Positions 23,607 to 32,383 of a stretch of 64,000 nt of DNA are shown in pieces. The DNA is taken from the NCBI RefSeq assembly GCF_900141985.1, contig NZ_FQZK01000001.1:844003-908002 (forward strand), written 5' to 3'. Each line of letters starts with the position of its first letter. The stretch's first letter is position 1. The DNA is from Nocardiopsis flavescens (lineage in GTDB: Bacteria; Actinomycetota; Actinomycetes; Streptosporangiales; Streptosporangiaceae). The position numbers were made by a program, and so were the translations under genes. Under the pieces are notes generated by a model. It searched no databases. It saw only the letters and a program-made list of their open reading frames with translations, and was not told the origin of the DNA.

Positions 23607-23675
23607 GATGGTGAGGCGACACCGGCGTCGCGCGACAGCTCGGACACCCCCCACACATCAGCGAGGAGAAGCCAG

Positions 23676-24764
23676 ATGAGTGCCCACGCAATCCCCCGCC
23701 GCGGTTTCCTCGGGCTCGGCGCCGCCACCGGCGCCGCGGCCCTGCTCAGCGCCTGCGGCGCTCCCGGCGGCTCCTCCGGGGGCCGGACGTCGCTGACCAT
23801 GTTCCACTGGGCGGGGGCCCAGGGCGAGGTCCCGCGCCGGGTGGGCGACGAGTACGCCGCCGCCAACGACATCGACATCTCCTACATCGAGGGCACCAAC
23901 GCCGACACCTTCCCCCGGCTGGTCAGCTCGGTGCAGGTCTCGCCCGACAACCCGCTGCTCAACCTCGGGTTCTTCAACGCCCAGTCCTTCGCCACCGGCG
24001 CCAACAGCGACCTGTGGCTCCCGGTCCCGGACTCGGTCACCAACACCGAACTGGTCTTCGAGGACTACCGGGTCGAGGACCGCCTGGGCGCGTACATGGT
24101 CATGGACGCGATGGGCCTGATCTACAGCACCGAGGCGTTCCCCGAGCCTCCCGCGGGCTGGATGCAGCTCTTCGACCCCGAGTACGCGGGCAAGGTGACC
24201 ACCTGGGACGCCCCGGCGTTCGGCGTCAACGCGCTGCCGGTCATCTCCCTGCTCAACGGCGGCAGCGAGACCGACTTCGGCCCCGGGATCGACGTGTTCG
24301 CGCGGGCCGCCCGCGACGGGCAGTTCAACGGCTTCATCTCCTCCCTGGACCAGCTGCGCCAGCAGCTGATCAGCGGCGAGGTCGTGCTGGCGCCCGGGTT
24401 CCAGGGCGTGGCCGAGCCCTGGATCCGCGACGGCGACCCCATCGGGTTCGCGATCCCCGAGGAGGGGGTCATGGCCTTCCCCGAGGGCTTCCAGATCGTC
24501 GCCGGCTCCGGCGACGACCAGGTCCGGGCCGCCGCCGGGCTGATGAACGAGATCTTCACCCCCGACAACGTCAGCGCCTACTGCGAGGCGACCGGCACCA
24601 TCCCCCTGGTCGAGGGCGCCGCCCTGGGCGAGTCCTACGCCGACCGCCCCGGGTTCCAGCTGGAGACCGTGGAGGCCGCCATCCAGATCGACTGGTCCGG
24701 GCTCGTCGCGTCGACCGAGGACGCCACGACCGCCTGGAACGACGAGGTCAAGGCGAACATCTGA
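23676..24764 (+). CDS. ABC transporter substrate-binding lipoprotein (PotD/spermidine-putrescine type)
   Basis: A 362-residue extracellular solute-binding protein, first gene of the rightward operon. The N-terminus IPRRGFLGLGAATGAA is a twin-arginine signal followed by the lipobox LLSAC (Cys at about residue 26). The mature part has WAGAQGEVPRR, VMDAMGLIYSTEAF and WMQLFDPEYAGKVTTWD, typical of the polyamine/Fe3+ binding class. The ATG at 23676 with GAGGAG upstream is preferred to an in-frame ATG at 23577, which would precede the signal peptide with 33 extra residues and overlap the operator. It overlaps the ATPase start by one base (TGATG). The ligand is probably a cationic or amide compound rather than polyamine itself. 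Confidence 0.85.
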   Translation: MSAHAIPRRGFLGLGAATGAAALLSACGAPGGSSGGRTSLTMFHWAGAQGEVPRRVGDEYAAANDIDISYIEGTNADTFPRLVSSVQVSPDNPLLNLGFFNAQSFATGANSDLWLPVPDSVTNTELVFEDYRVEDRLGAYMVMDAMGLIYSTEAFPEPPAGWMQLFDPEYAGKVTTWDAPAFGVNALPVISLLNGGSETDFGPGIDVFARAARDGQFNGFISSLDQLRQQLISGEVVLAPGFQGVAEPWIRDGDPIGFAIPEEGVMAFPEGFQIVAGSGDDQVRAAAGLMNEIFTPDNVSAYCEATGTIPLVEGAALGESYADRPGFQLETVEAAIQIDWSGLVASTEDATTAWNDEVKANI

Positions 24765-25831
24765 TGGGATCACCGCACGCCAGCTCGGTCGAGGCCGTCG
24801 GCCTCGTCCGCCGGTTCGACGGCACCGCGGCCCTGGACCGCGTGTCGCTCCGGATCCCGGAGAACAGCTTCTACTGCCTGCTGGGCCCGTCCGGCTGCGG
24901 CAAGACCACCCTGCTGCGCCTGATCGCCGGGCTCGACACCCCCGACGAGGGCCGGGTGCTCATCGGCGGCAGGGACCACACCGCCACCCCCGCGCACCGC
25001 AGGCCCACCAACCTGGTCTTCCAGAGCGGGGCGCTGTTCCCGCACATGTCGGTCCGGGACAACATCGACTTCGGGCTGCGCAGCGCCGGGGTCCGGGGGC
25101 CGCGGGCGCGCGAGCGCGTGGAGGAGAGCCTGGAACTGGTGGCGATGGGCGAGTTCGCCGACCGGATGCCCCAGACCCTCTCCGGCGGCCAGCGCCAGCG
25201 GGTGGCGATCGCCCGGTCGCTGGTCAAGCGCCCCGACGTGCTGCTGCTGGACGAGCCGCTCAGCGCCCTGGACCTGAGCCTGCAACTGCACATGCGGCGC
25301 GAGCTCAAGCGCTGGCAGCAGGAGACCGGCACCACGTTCGTCTGCGTCACCCACAACCAGGCCGAGGCCATGGAGATGGCCGACGAGATCGCCGTCATGC
25401 GGGCCGGGCGCATCGAGCAGGCCGCCGCGCCCGAGCACCTCTACGAGGCCCCGGCGACGCGCTTCGTCGCGGACTTCATCGGGGAGAACAACGTGTTCAC
25501 CGGCCTGGCCGCCGACCGCGGCGGGGCCCGCGCCGACCACGTGTTCTTCCCCGGGGTGGACGCGGACCTGGTGTCGGCCCTGGCCGTGAGGCCGGAGCGG
25601 ATCCGCCTCGTCGACCCCGGCGCCCCGGAGTCGGCGGGGACCGCGCGGGTCGTCACGGTGGGCTTCACCGGGCGCACCCTGCGGATCGGCCTGACCAACG
25701 AGTCCGGCCGCGAGCTGCTCGCGGAGCTGCCCGCCGGGACCCGCGTCCAGGCCGGGGACACCGTCGGCCTGGCCTTCGACCCCGACGCCGTGGTGCGCAT
25801 CCCGGCCCGGGACACGGAAGCCGCGGCATGA
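24764..25831 (+). CDS. ABC transporter ATP-binding protein (PotA type)
   Basis: A 355-residue ATPase. Walker A GPSGCGKTT spans 41-49; Q-loop LVFQSGALFPHMS, signature LSGGQRQR, Walker B VLLLDEPLSALD and H-loop THNQAEA follow. The C-terminal 110 residues form a TOBE-type regulatory domain (VRPERIRL). ATG at 24764 shares a base with the binding-protein stop; its own stop overlaps the first permease start (ATGA). Drives the importer made with the two permeases downstream. Confidence 0.9.
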   Translation: MGSPHASSVEAVGLVRRFDGTAALDRVSLRIPENSFYCLLGPSGCGKTTLLRLIAGLDTPDEGRVLIGGRDHTATPAHRRPTNLVFQSGALFPHMSVRDNIDFGLRSAGVRGPRARERVEESLELVAMGEFADRMPQTLSGGQRQRVAIARSLVKRPDVLLLDEPLSALDLSLQLHMRRELKRWQQETGTTFVCVTHNQAEAMEMADEIAVMRAGRIEQAAAPEHLYEAPATRFVADFIGENNVFTGLAADRGGARADHVFFPGVDADLVSALAVRPERIRLVDPGAPESAGTARVVTVGFTGRTLRIGLTNESGRELLAELPAGTRVQAGDTVGLAFDPDAVVRIPARDTEAAA

Positions 25832-26655
25832 GGGCGCGCCGCGCGGCGGCGGCGCTGATCGCGCCCGGAACCGCCTACCTCGTCCTGGTCTTCGCCTCGA
25901 TCATCGCGCTGCTCCTCTCCTACAGCGCCCGCACCGAGCAGACCGCCGCGCTGGTCGCCACCCTGGACTGGGGCACCTGGCGGTCCGTGCTGGGCGACGG
26001 CTACACGTGGTCGGTCGTGGGCACCACCCTGCGCCTGGGCGTGACGGTCAGCGTGCTGACCGTCCTCATCGCCTACCCCCTGGCCTGGTGCATCCACACG
26101 GTGCGCCGGGGCTGGCAGGCCGCCGCGCTGCTGTTCGTGGTGTTCTCGCCGATCCTGGTCAGCGTGGTGGTGCGCACCTACGGGTGGGCGATGCTGCTCC
26201 GCGACGGGGGCCCGCTCGGCCCGCTCTTCGAGGGCTGGCTCTACCACGAGCCGGGCGTCGTGATCGCCCTGGTGCACGTGGAGCTGCCCTTCGCGGTCTT
26301 CCCGATCCTGGCCTCCATCCGGTCGGTGCCCGCGGACCTGGGCGAGGCCGCGGCCGACCTCGGGGCCGGGCCGCTGCGCCGGTTCACCCGGGTGCTGCTG
26401 CCGCTCACCGTCCCGGGGGTGCTCAGCGGCGCCCAGCTCGTCTTCGCGCTCACCATCAGCGCGTTCGCGACGCCCGCGCTGCTGGGCGGGGGCCGCGTGA
26501 CGGTGCTGGCGCAGACCATCTACCAGAACATCCAGCTGCTCCAGTGGCCCACCGCTGCGGCGCAGGCGGTGATCCTGCTCGTGCTGGCGCTGCTGGTCCT
26601 GAGCGTGTTCGGCCTGGCGGCCCGCCTGGTGGGCGGCGGAAGGGTGACCCGATGA
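25828..26655 (+). CDS. ABC transporter permease (PotB type)
   Basis: A 275-residue membrane protein with about six transmembrane helices, starting with a hydrophobic segment at residues 9-31 (LIAPGTAYLVLVF). The EAA loop that contacts the ATPase is DLGEAAADLGAGPLRRFTRV near residue 170. Both ends lie in ATGA overlaps with its neighbours. First of the two channel subunits of the spermidine/putrescine-type importer. Confidence 0.88.
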   Translation: MRARRAAAALIAPGTAYLVLVFASIIALLLSYSARTEQTAALVATLDWGTWRSVLGDGYTWSVVGTTLRLGVTVSVLTVLIAYPLAWCIHTVRRGWQAAALLFVVFSPILVSVVVRTYGWAMLLRDGGPLGPLFEGWLYHEPGVVIALVHVELPFAVFPILASIRSVPADLGEAAADLGAGPLRRFTRVLLPLTVPGVLSGAQLVFALTISAFATPALLGGGRVTVLAQTIYQNIQLLQWPTAAAQAVILLVLALLVLSVFGLAARLVGGGRVTR

Positions 26656-27479
26656 CCGTGCTCCAACGCGCGCTGCGGACCTGCTGGCTGGCCGCGTGCG
26701 TCGTCTTCATCACCGCGCCCCTGCTGATCGTGCTCGTCGCCTCGGTGAGCACCGACCACGTGCTCACCGGACCGCCGTCGGGGTTCACCCTGCGCTGGCT
26801 CCAGGAGGCGGTCACCTACGAGCCGTTCCGCATCGGGTTCGTGTACTCCGTGCAGGTGGCGGCCGTGGCGACCGCCGTGGCCCTGGCCCTGGGCGTGCCC
26901 GCCGCCTACGTCATCGCGCGCGGCGGCCTGCCCGGCACCGGGGTGCTGCGGTCGCTGTTCGTCGCCCCGCTGAGCATGCCGCGGGTCGTCACCGGCTTCG
27001 GGTTCTTCGTCCTGTACGCGTCGGTGTTCCCGACCGCCTACGGGACGGTCGGCGGGGTCGCCCTGGCCCACGTCCTGCTGCTGCTCCCGTTCGTCGTCGC
27101 CCTCGTGGGCAGCGGGCTGGCGAACCTGGACCCGTCGCTGGAGGAGGCCGGCCGGGACCTGGGCGCCTCGTCCTCCCAGGTGTTCCTGCGCGTCACCCTG
27201 CCCCAGATCCGGATGCCGCTGGCCATCGCCGCGGTCTTCGCGTTCCTGACCTCGTTCGACGAGGTCGACACCTCGGTCTTCCTCATGCCCCCCGGTGTCA
27301 CCACCCTGCCGGTCGCCATCTTCCTGCGGCTGGAGCAGAACCAGGACCCGACCACCTCCGCCGTGTCGAGCCTGATGATCGTCGGCTCGCTGCTGCTGGC
27401 GGGCCTGACCGCGCTCGCCCTGCGCCGGTCCGGCCTGTTCGGCGCGGGCGGACGCCTGAACAGAGGAGCACGCACATGA
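26652..27479 (+). CDS. ABC transporter permease (PotC type)
   Basis: A 275-residue permease with about six membrane helices and the EAA loop DPSLEEAGRDLGASSSQVFLRV near residue 160. ATG at 26652 and TGA at 27479 overlap their neighbours by four bases, so importer and hydantoinase subunit A are translationally coupled. This tight link says that the transported compound is probably the substrate of HyuA/HyuB. Confidence 0.88.
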   Translation: MTVLQRALRTCWLAACVVFITAPLLIVLVASVSTDHVLTGPPSGFTLRWLQEAVTYEPFRIGFVYSVQVAAVATAVALALGVPAAYVIARGGLPGTGVLRSLFVAPLSMPRVVTGFGFFVLYASVFPTAYGTVGGVALAHVLLLLPFVVALVGSGLANLDPSLEEAGRDLGASSSQVFLRVTLPQIRMPLAIAAVFAFLTSFDEVDTSVFLMPPGVTTLPVAIFLRLEQNQDPTTSAVSSLMIVGSLLLAGLTALALRRSGLFGAGGRLNRGART

Positions 27480-29545
27480 CCCCCGCACCGCGCTACCGAC
27501 TCGGCGTGGACGTCGGCGGCACCTTCACCGACATCGTGCTGGCCGACCCCCGCACCGGGGACCTGCGCTCGGCCAAGGTGCCCTCGGACGCGGACAACCC
27601 GGCCCGCGCGGTCGTCTCCGGCGTCCGGGCCGTGCTGGACGAGGCCGGGGTACGGCCCGACCAGGTCGAGTACTTCTCCCACGGCCAGACCTTCGCCCTG
27701 AACACCGTCCTCCAGCGGTCCGGCGCCCGGGTGGGGCTGCTGGTCACCCGCGGCTTCCCCGACCTGCTCGACATCGGGCGGCTGCGGCTGGAGGACCCCA
27801 TCGACCTGTTCGCCGAGCCGCGGCGCTCCCCGGTGGCCCGGGAGGACGTGCGGGAGGTCTCCGCGCGGGTGAGCGCCGACGGGCGCGAGGTGCGGCCGCT
27901 GGACGCGGCCGAGGTCGCCGCCGCGGCCGACGACCTGGTGGCCTCCGGGGTCGAGGCGATCGCCGTGGTGTTCCTGCACGGGCACCGCCACCCCGCGCAC
28001 GAGCGGGCCGCGCGCGAGGCCGTCCTCAAGGCCCACCCGGACCTGCCGGTGGCCTGCTCCTCGGCGCTGTGGCCCGAGGAGCGCGAGTACGAGCGGGGCA
28101 TCGTCGCCGTGCTCGCCGCCCACGTGGGGCGGGCGCTGGAGGGGTACCTGGACCACCTCGTCCGGGAGCTGCGCGCGCTCGGGCTGGACTGCCCGCTGCA
28201 CATCACCAAGTCCAACGGCGGGGTGGCGTCCATCGTCCACGAGCCCGGCGAGGTGCTGCGCGCCGCGGTGGAGACGCTGCTGTCCGGCCCCGCCTCGGGC
28301 GTGGCCGGGGCCGCGCGCACGGCGCGCGCCGCGGGGACCGACCGGTTCATCACCATGGACATGGGCGGGACCAGCGTGGACTGCGCGATCGTCGACGGCG
28401 CCGTGCCGTACTCGACCGAGAGCTCCCTGGGCGACCTCCCCCTCATCATCCCCTCAGTGGAGGTGTCCTCCATCGGCGCCGGGGGCGGCTCGATCGTACG
28501 GGTGGACGCCGCCGGCGTGCTCAAGGTGGGGCCCCGCAGCGCCGGGGCCTTCCCGGGGCCGGCCGCGTACCTGCGCGGGGGCACCGAGCCGACGCTGACC
28601 GACGCCTACGCCGTGTGCGGCTACCTCGACCCGTCCGACTTCGCCGAGGGCGGGGTGCCCCTGGACGCCGGCGCCGCGCGGCGGGCGCTCGCACCCGTCG
28701 CCGCCGCGCTGGGCACCTCCGTCGAGGAGGCCGCGGAGGCGGCCGTGGCGGTCGCGACCGCCATGATGCACGCCCAGCTCGTGCCCATGTGCGCCCAGCG
28801 CGGCGTGGACCCGGGCGGGTTCACCCTGGTCGCCTACGGCGGGGCCGGGCCGGTGCAGGCGGCCCTGCTGGCACGCGCCCTGAACACCGCCGAGGTGCTC
28901 GTCCCGGCCTCGCCCGGCACCCTGTGCGCCTACGGCGCCCTGGCCACGGACCTGCGCACCGACGTGGTCGCGCCCGCGCCGCGGCCGGTCACCGACGCCT
29001 CCCTCGTCCGCGGCTGGGAGGAGCTGGAGGCGCGGGCCCGCGCCTGGTACGCGGCGCAGGAGAACGCGCTGCACCCGTCCGTGCACGTCACCCGGTGGGC
29101 GGACGTGCAGCTGGAGGGGCAGTCGTTCACCCTGCCCATCGTGCTCCCCGACGGCGCGGAGCCCTCGGTCGGCGCGCTGCGCACGGCCTTCGCCCGGGCC
29201 TACCGCAAGGCGTACAGCGTCGACCCGGGCGAGGGCGCGCTCGACGTGCGCAGCCTGCGGGTGGGGCTCACGGCGTCCTCGCGCATGGCCGGACACACGG
29301 CCGCCGGGACCGGCCGCGCCGCCGAGCGGATCCCGCACCGGGTGGTGGAGGGCGGTGAGCCCCGCGAGGCCGTCGTGCTGCGCCGCCCGTCGCTGGCCCC
29401 CGGGACGCGGTTCCGCGGCCCCGCCGTGGTCACGGCGCCCGACACCACGGTCTACGTCCCCAGCGGGTTCACCGCCGTGGTCGACGGGGCCGCCGACCTG
29501 CGCATCCGCGCGAACGACCGCGAGGAGAGGACCGAGCGTGCGTAG
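27476..29545 (+). CDS. hyuA: Hydantoinase/oxoprolinase subunit A (HyuA)
   Basis: A 689-residue ATP-dependent amidohydrolase subunit of the N-methylhydantoinase A / 5-oxoprolinase / acetone carboxylase beta family. The actin-like phosphate-binding loop GVDVGGTFTD is at 10-19, and a second acidic glycine motif, MDMGGTSVDCAIV, is near residue 300. HGQTFALNTVLQR and GAGGGSIV are further family markers. With HyuB it would hydrolyse a cyclic amide or lactam at the expense of ATP. ATG at 27476 overlaps the permease stop; its end overlaps the HyuB start by eight bases. Substrate class is inferred from family and from the importer. Confidence 0.87.
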   Translation: MTPAPRYRLGVDVGGTFTDIVLADPRTGDLRSAKVPSDADNPARAVVSGVRAVLDEAGVRPDQVEYFSHGQTFALNTVLQRSGARVGLLVTRGFPDLLDIGRLRLEDPIDLFAEPRRSPVAREDVREVSARVSADGREVRPLDAAEVAAAADDLVASGVEAIAVVFLHGHRHPAHERAAREAVLKAHPDLPVACSSALWPEEREYERGIVAVLAAHVGRALEGYLDHLVRELRALGLDCPLHITKSNGGVASIVHEPGEVLRAAVETLLSGPASGVAGAARTARAAGTDRFITMDMGGTSVDCAIVDGAVPYSTESSLGDLPLIIPSVEVSSIGAGGGSIVRVDAAGVLKVGPRSAGAFPGPAAYLRGGTEPTLTDAYAVCGYLDPSDFAEGGVPLDAGAARRALAPVAAALGTSVEEAAEAAVAVATAMMHAQLVPMCAQRGVDPGGFTLVAYGGAGPVQAALLARALNTAEVLVPASPGTLCAYGALATDLRTDVVAPAPRPVTDASLVRGWEELEARARAWYAAQENALHPSVHVTRWADVQLEGQSFTLPIVLPDGAEPSVGALRTAFARAYRKAYSVDPGEGALDVRSLRVGLTASSRMAGHTAAGTGRAAERIPHRVVEGGEPREAVVLRRPSLAPGTRFRGPAVVTAPDTTVYVPSGFTAVVDGAADLRIRANDREERTERA

Positions 29546-31463
29546 TTCCCCCGTCGACCTGGAGATCCTCGCGCAGCGCTTCTCCGCCGTGGTCGAGGAG
29601 ATGGCCGAGAACATCCGGCGGACCAGCTTCAGCGTGTTCGTGAAGCAGACCGCGGACTTCGGCACCTGCCTGGTGACCCCGGAGGGAGAGGTGTTCGCCG
29701 CCCCCCGCCGCATCTCCGGCAACCTCATGATCGGCATCCCCGCGCGGGCGGCCATCGCGTCGCTGGCGCCCTACCGGCCCGGCGACATCGGGCTGAGCAA
29801 CGACCCCGACGCCACCGGGGGCCTGGTCACGCACCTGCCCGACCTGTGGACGTGGGCCCCGCTGTACGCGGACGGGGAGGTCATCGCCTACGCGTTCAGC
29901 TTCGTGCACTCCTCCGACATCGGCGGGAGCGTGCCGGGGTCGATCGACTGGGGGCACACCGACATCCACCAGGAGGGCGTCCTCGTCCCGCCGGTGCGCC
30001 TGGTGGACGCGGGCGAGCCCGACCGCGGCGTGCTCGACCTGGTCACGCGCAACACCCGCGTCCCCGACCAGAACCGGGGCGACATCGAGGCGCAGGTCGC
30101 CGGGCTGCGCACCGCCCAGCGGCGGCTCGACGAGATCGTGGCGTCCTTCGGGGTGCGCGCCGTGCGCGACGCGATGGCCGACCTGCTCGACACGGCCGAG
30201 CGCCGCGCCGGGGACATGCTCGGCGACCTCGACGACGGCACCTACCGGTTCGTCGACTACATCGAGGGCGTCGACGGCACCGGCGACGACGGCACGCCGC
30301 GCGTGGAGGTGCCCCCGGTCCGGCTGAGCCTGGAGCTGACCGTGCGCGGCCGGACCGCGCACCTGTCCTTCGCGGGGACCTCGCCCCAGGTCCTGGAGGC
30401 GGTCAACCTCCACACGGGCGACGAGCCCGGCCACTACATGCTGGCGTTCGCGCTGGTGAACTGGATCTACTCGCACGACCGGGGCGTCCCCTACAACTCC
30501 GGCCTGGTGCGCCCGCTGAGCGCGCTGCTGCCCGAGGGGTCGGTCCTCAACCCGGGCCCCGGGGCGCCGTGCGGGGTGCGCGCCGCGGTGTTCTTCCGCG
30601 TCATGGACCTCGTCGTGGCCTGCCTGGCCCAGGCCCGGCCCGAGAGCGCCATGGCCACGGGCGCGGGCGCGGTGGCCATCGCCGCCATCTCCTACACCGG
30701 CGCGGACGGCCGCCCGCGGGTCTCCGTGGGCCAGCCGCTCACCGGCGGCTCGGGCGGGCGCCCGGGCCGCGACGGGCTGCACGGCACCAGCTACATGGGC
30801 GGCTGGCTGCGCAACGTGCCCAACGAGGTCCTGGAGGACGAGGTGCCCGTCCTGGTCGAGGAGTACCGCTACCGGCGGGGCTCGGGGGGCGACGGGGCCT
30901 GGCGCGGCGGGGACGGGCTGGTCGTGTCCCTGCGCTGCCTGGAGGACGGGGTGACCTTCGCCGTGCGCGGGCTGGAGCGGATGGCGCTCCAGCCCTGGGG
31001 CGTCAACGGCGGGGAGCCCGGGCAGGGGACGCGGGCCACGCTCAACCCGGGCGGCCCCGGCGAGCGCGACCTGGGGCGGGTGGGCACCGTGCGGCTGCGC
31101 GCGGGCGACCTGCTGCGGATCGAGACGCCCGGCGGCGGGGGCCTGGGCGACCCGGCCGACCGCGGACGGGACGCGGCGGGGCCGCACGCCCCCGCGGGCG
31201 GCACCCGCTTCTCCCTGGGCCCCGCCCGGGAGGCGGCGGACGACCGGTGGCCGCAGGGGGTGCAGCGGCGCCTCGTCGACGCCGTGAACGAGCGCGTGCC
31301 CGCGGCCGGGCGCCCGCGCGCCTACCGCGACCTCTACCTCGCGCTGGACCGGGCCGCCGGGGCGGGCCGGGTGACGGACGCGCTGCTCGACACGGCGCTC
31401 GCCGCGGCACTGGGGGAGCCCTCGGGGGCGGCGGGGGCCACGACGACGGGAGACGCACGATGA
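29538..31463 (+). CDS. hyuB: Hydantoinase/oxoprolinase subunit B (HyuB)
   Basis: A 641-residue partner subunit. It begins PVDLEILAQRFSAVVEEMAENIRRTSFS, the usual HyuB opening, and continues with FGTCLVTPEGEVFA, DIGLSNDPDATGGLVTHLPDL and DIHQEGVLVPP; the last resembles the metal-binding part of acetone carboxylase alpha and HyuB. GTG at 29538 is chosen because of the strong GAGGAGAGG upstream. The last 70 or so residues form an extra helical tail beyond the glycine-rich GGGGLGDP that normally closes the family. It overlaps the LLM monooxygenase start by four bases. Confidence 0.86.
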   Translation: MRSSPVDLEILAQRFSAVVEEMAENIRRTSFSVFVKQTADFGTCLVTPEGEVFAAPRRISGNLMIGIPARAAIASLAPYRPGDIGLSNDPDATGGLVTHLPDLWTWAPLYADGEVIAYAFSFVHSSDIGGSVPGSIDWGHTDIHQEGVLVPPVRLVDAGEPDRGVLDLVTRNTRVPDQNRGDIEAQVAGLRTAQRRLDEIVASFGVRAVRDAMADLLDTAERRAGDMLGDLDDGTYRFVDYIEGVDGTGDDGTPRVEVPPVRLSLELTVRGRTAHLSFAGTSPQVLEAVNLHTGDEPGHYMLAFALVNWIYSHDRGVPYNSGLVRPLSALLPEGSVLNPGPGAPCGVRAAVFFRVMDLVVACLAQARPESAMATGAGAVAIAAISYTGADGRPRVSVGQPLTGGSGGRPGRDGLHGTSYMGGWLRNVPNEVLEDEVPVLVEEYRYRRGSGGDGAWRGGDGLVVSLRCLEDGVTFAVRGLERMALQPWGVNGGEPGQGTRATLNPGGPGERDLGRVGTVRLRAGDLLRIETPGGGGLGDPADRGRDAAGPHAPAGGTRFSLGPAREAADDRWPQGVQRRLVDAVNERVPAAGRPRAYRDLYLALDRAAGAGRVTDALLDTALAAALGEPSGAAGATTTGDAR

Positions 31464-32383
31464 CCGGGCTCAGGTTCGGGCTCATGACCTACGACGCCGC
31501 GCCGTGGGAGGAGCTGACACGGCGCTGGCGCGGGCACGAGGACGCCGGCTTCGACGCCCTGTGGGCGGGCGACCACCTGTGGAGCGCCGTCGGCGACGAC
31601 GGCGCGGCCACGCGCCCCCGCCTGGACGCGTGGATGATGGCCGCGGGCATGGCCGCCTCGACCCGCCGGGTCGACGTCGGCACGCTCGTCAGCCCCATGG
31701 GCCGGCACAACCCCGCGGTCCTGGCCAAGCAGGCCCTCACCCTGGACCACATGTCCGGCGGCCGGGCCGTGGCCGGGATCGGCTCCGGCGGCAACGCCGC
31801 GGACCTGGCCGTGGCGGGCGGGGAGGCGGTGCCCGCACGCGAGCGGGCCCCGCGCCTGGCCGAGTACGCGCGCGTGGTCCGCGCCGTCCTGGACGGCTCC
31901 CGCGAGGGCGTGGACGGCGTGTACCACCGCACGCACGGGCCCACCGCCCCCGGGCCGGTCCGGCCCGGCGGGGTGCGGCTGCTGGTGGCCGCGCACGGCC
32001 CTGCCGCGCTGCGCGCCGCCGCCCCCCACGCCGACGTGTGGAACAGCTACGGGACGCCGTTCTCGCAGCTGGGCGGCGACGGCCCCCCGACCGCGGAGCA
32101 GAGCCTGCGCCGGACCGCGGAGCTGTCGCGCGTCCTGGACCGCGAGTGCGAGCGGATCGGCCGCGACCCGGCCTCGGTCGCCCGCTCCTTCATGCTCGCC
32201 TTCACCCGGGACGAGCCGTGGACCTCCGTGGAGGCCTTCCGCGACACCGTCGGGCGGTACGCCGACATCGGCATCACCGAGTTCATGTTCCCGTTCCCGC
32301 TCCGGGGGCCGCACGACCCGGACGTCTTCGCCGAGGTGGTCGCCGACGTGCTGCCGCGGCTCCGGGCGGGTGAGCGGCCGTGA
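31460..32383 (+). CDS. LLM class flavin-dependent oxidoreductase (luciferase-like)
   Basis: A 307-residue TIM-barrel enzyme of the bacterial luciferase-like superfamily, which uses FMNH2 or F420. Landmarks: FDALWAGDHLWS near residue 31, the GTLVSPMGRHNPAVLAKQALTLDHMSGGR block at about 73-101 and GIGSGGNAADLAVAGG. The HNPAVLAKQ sequence is common in F420-using members, but the cofactor is not certain. It may oxygenate or oxidise the heterocycle before or after HyuAB, as RutA does for uracil. Sits between HyuB and the M20 hydrolase with four-base overlaps on both sides. Confidence 0.8.
   Translation: MTGLRFGLMTYDAAPWEELTRRWRGHEDAGFDALWAGDHLWSAVGDDGAATRPRLDAWMMAAGMAASTRRVDVGTLVSPMGRHNPAVLAKQALTLDHMSGGRAVAGIGSGGNAADLAVAGGEAVPARERAPRLAEYARVVRAVLDGSREGVDGVYHRTHGPTAPGPVRPGGVRLLVAAHGPAALRAAAPHADVWNSYGTPFSQLGGDGPPTAEQSLRRTAELSRVLDRECERIGRDPASVARSFMLAFTRDEPWTSVEAFRDTVGRYADIGITEFMFPFPLRGPHDPDVFAEVVADVLPRLRAGERP

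Larger units (their letters stand above)
23082..23675. other. Non-coding spacer between the two catabolic islands
   Basis: This 594-bp stretch contains no gene that I can support. It holds a 6-bp hairpin just after the SDR stop (23097-23112), two 61-bp direct repeats, and at its right end the promoter/operator zone of the rightward operon around 23520-23670. Several long open frames cross it on the minus strand but they are GC-skew artefacts without recognisable motifs or ribosome-binding sites. Confidence 0.6.

Noticed and set aside
23173-23878. Minus-strand frames of 105-211 codons across the spacer and the start of the binding-protein gene
   Set aside because: No ribosome-binding site, no recognisable motif, and they run antisense through the promoter and signal peptide of a clear gene.
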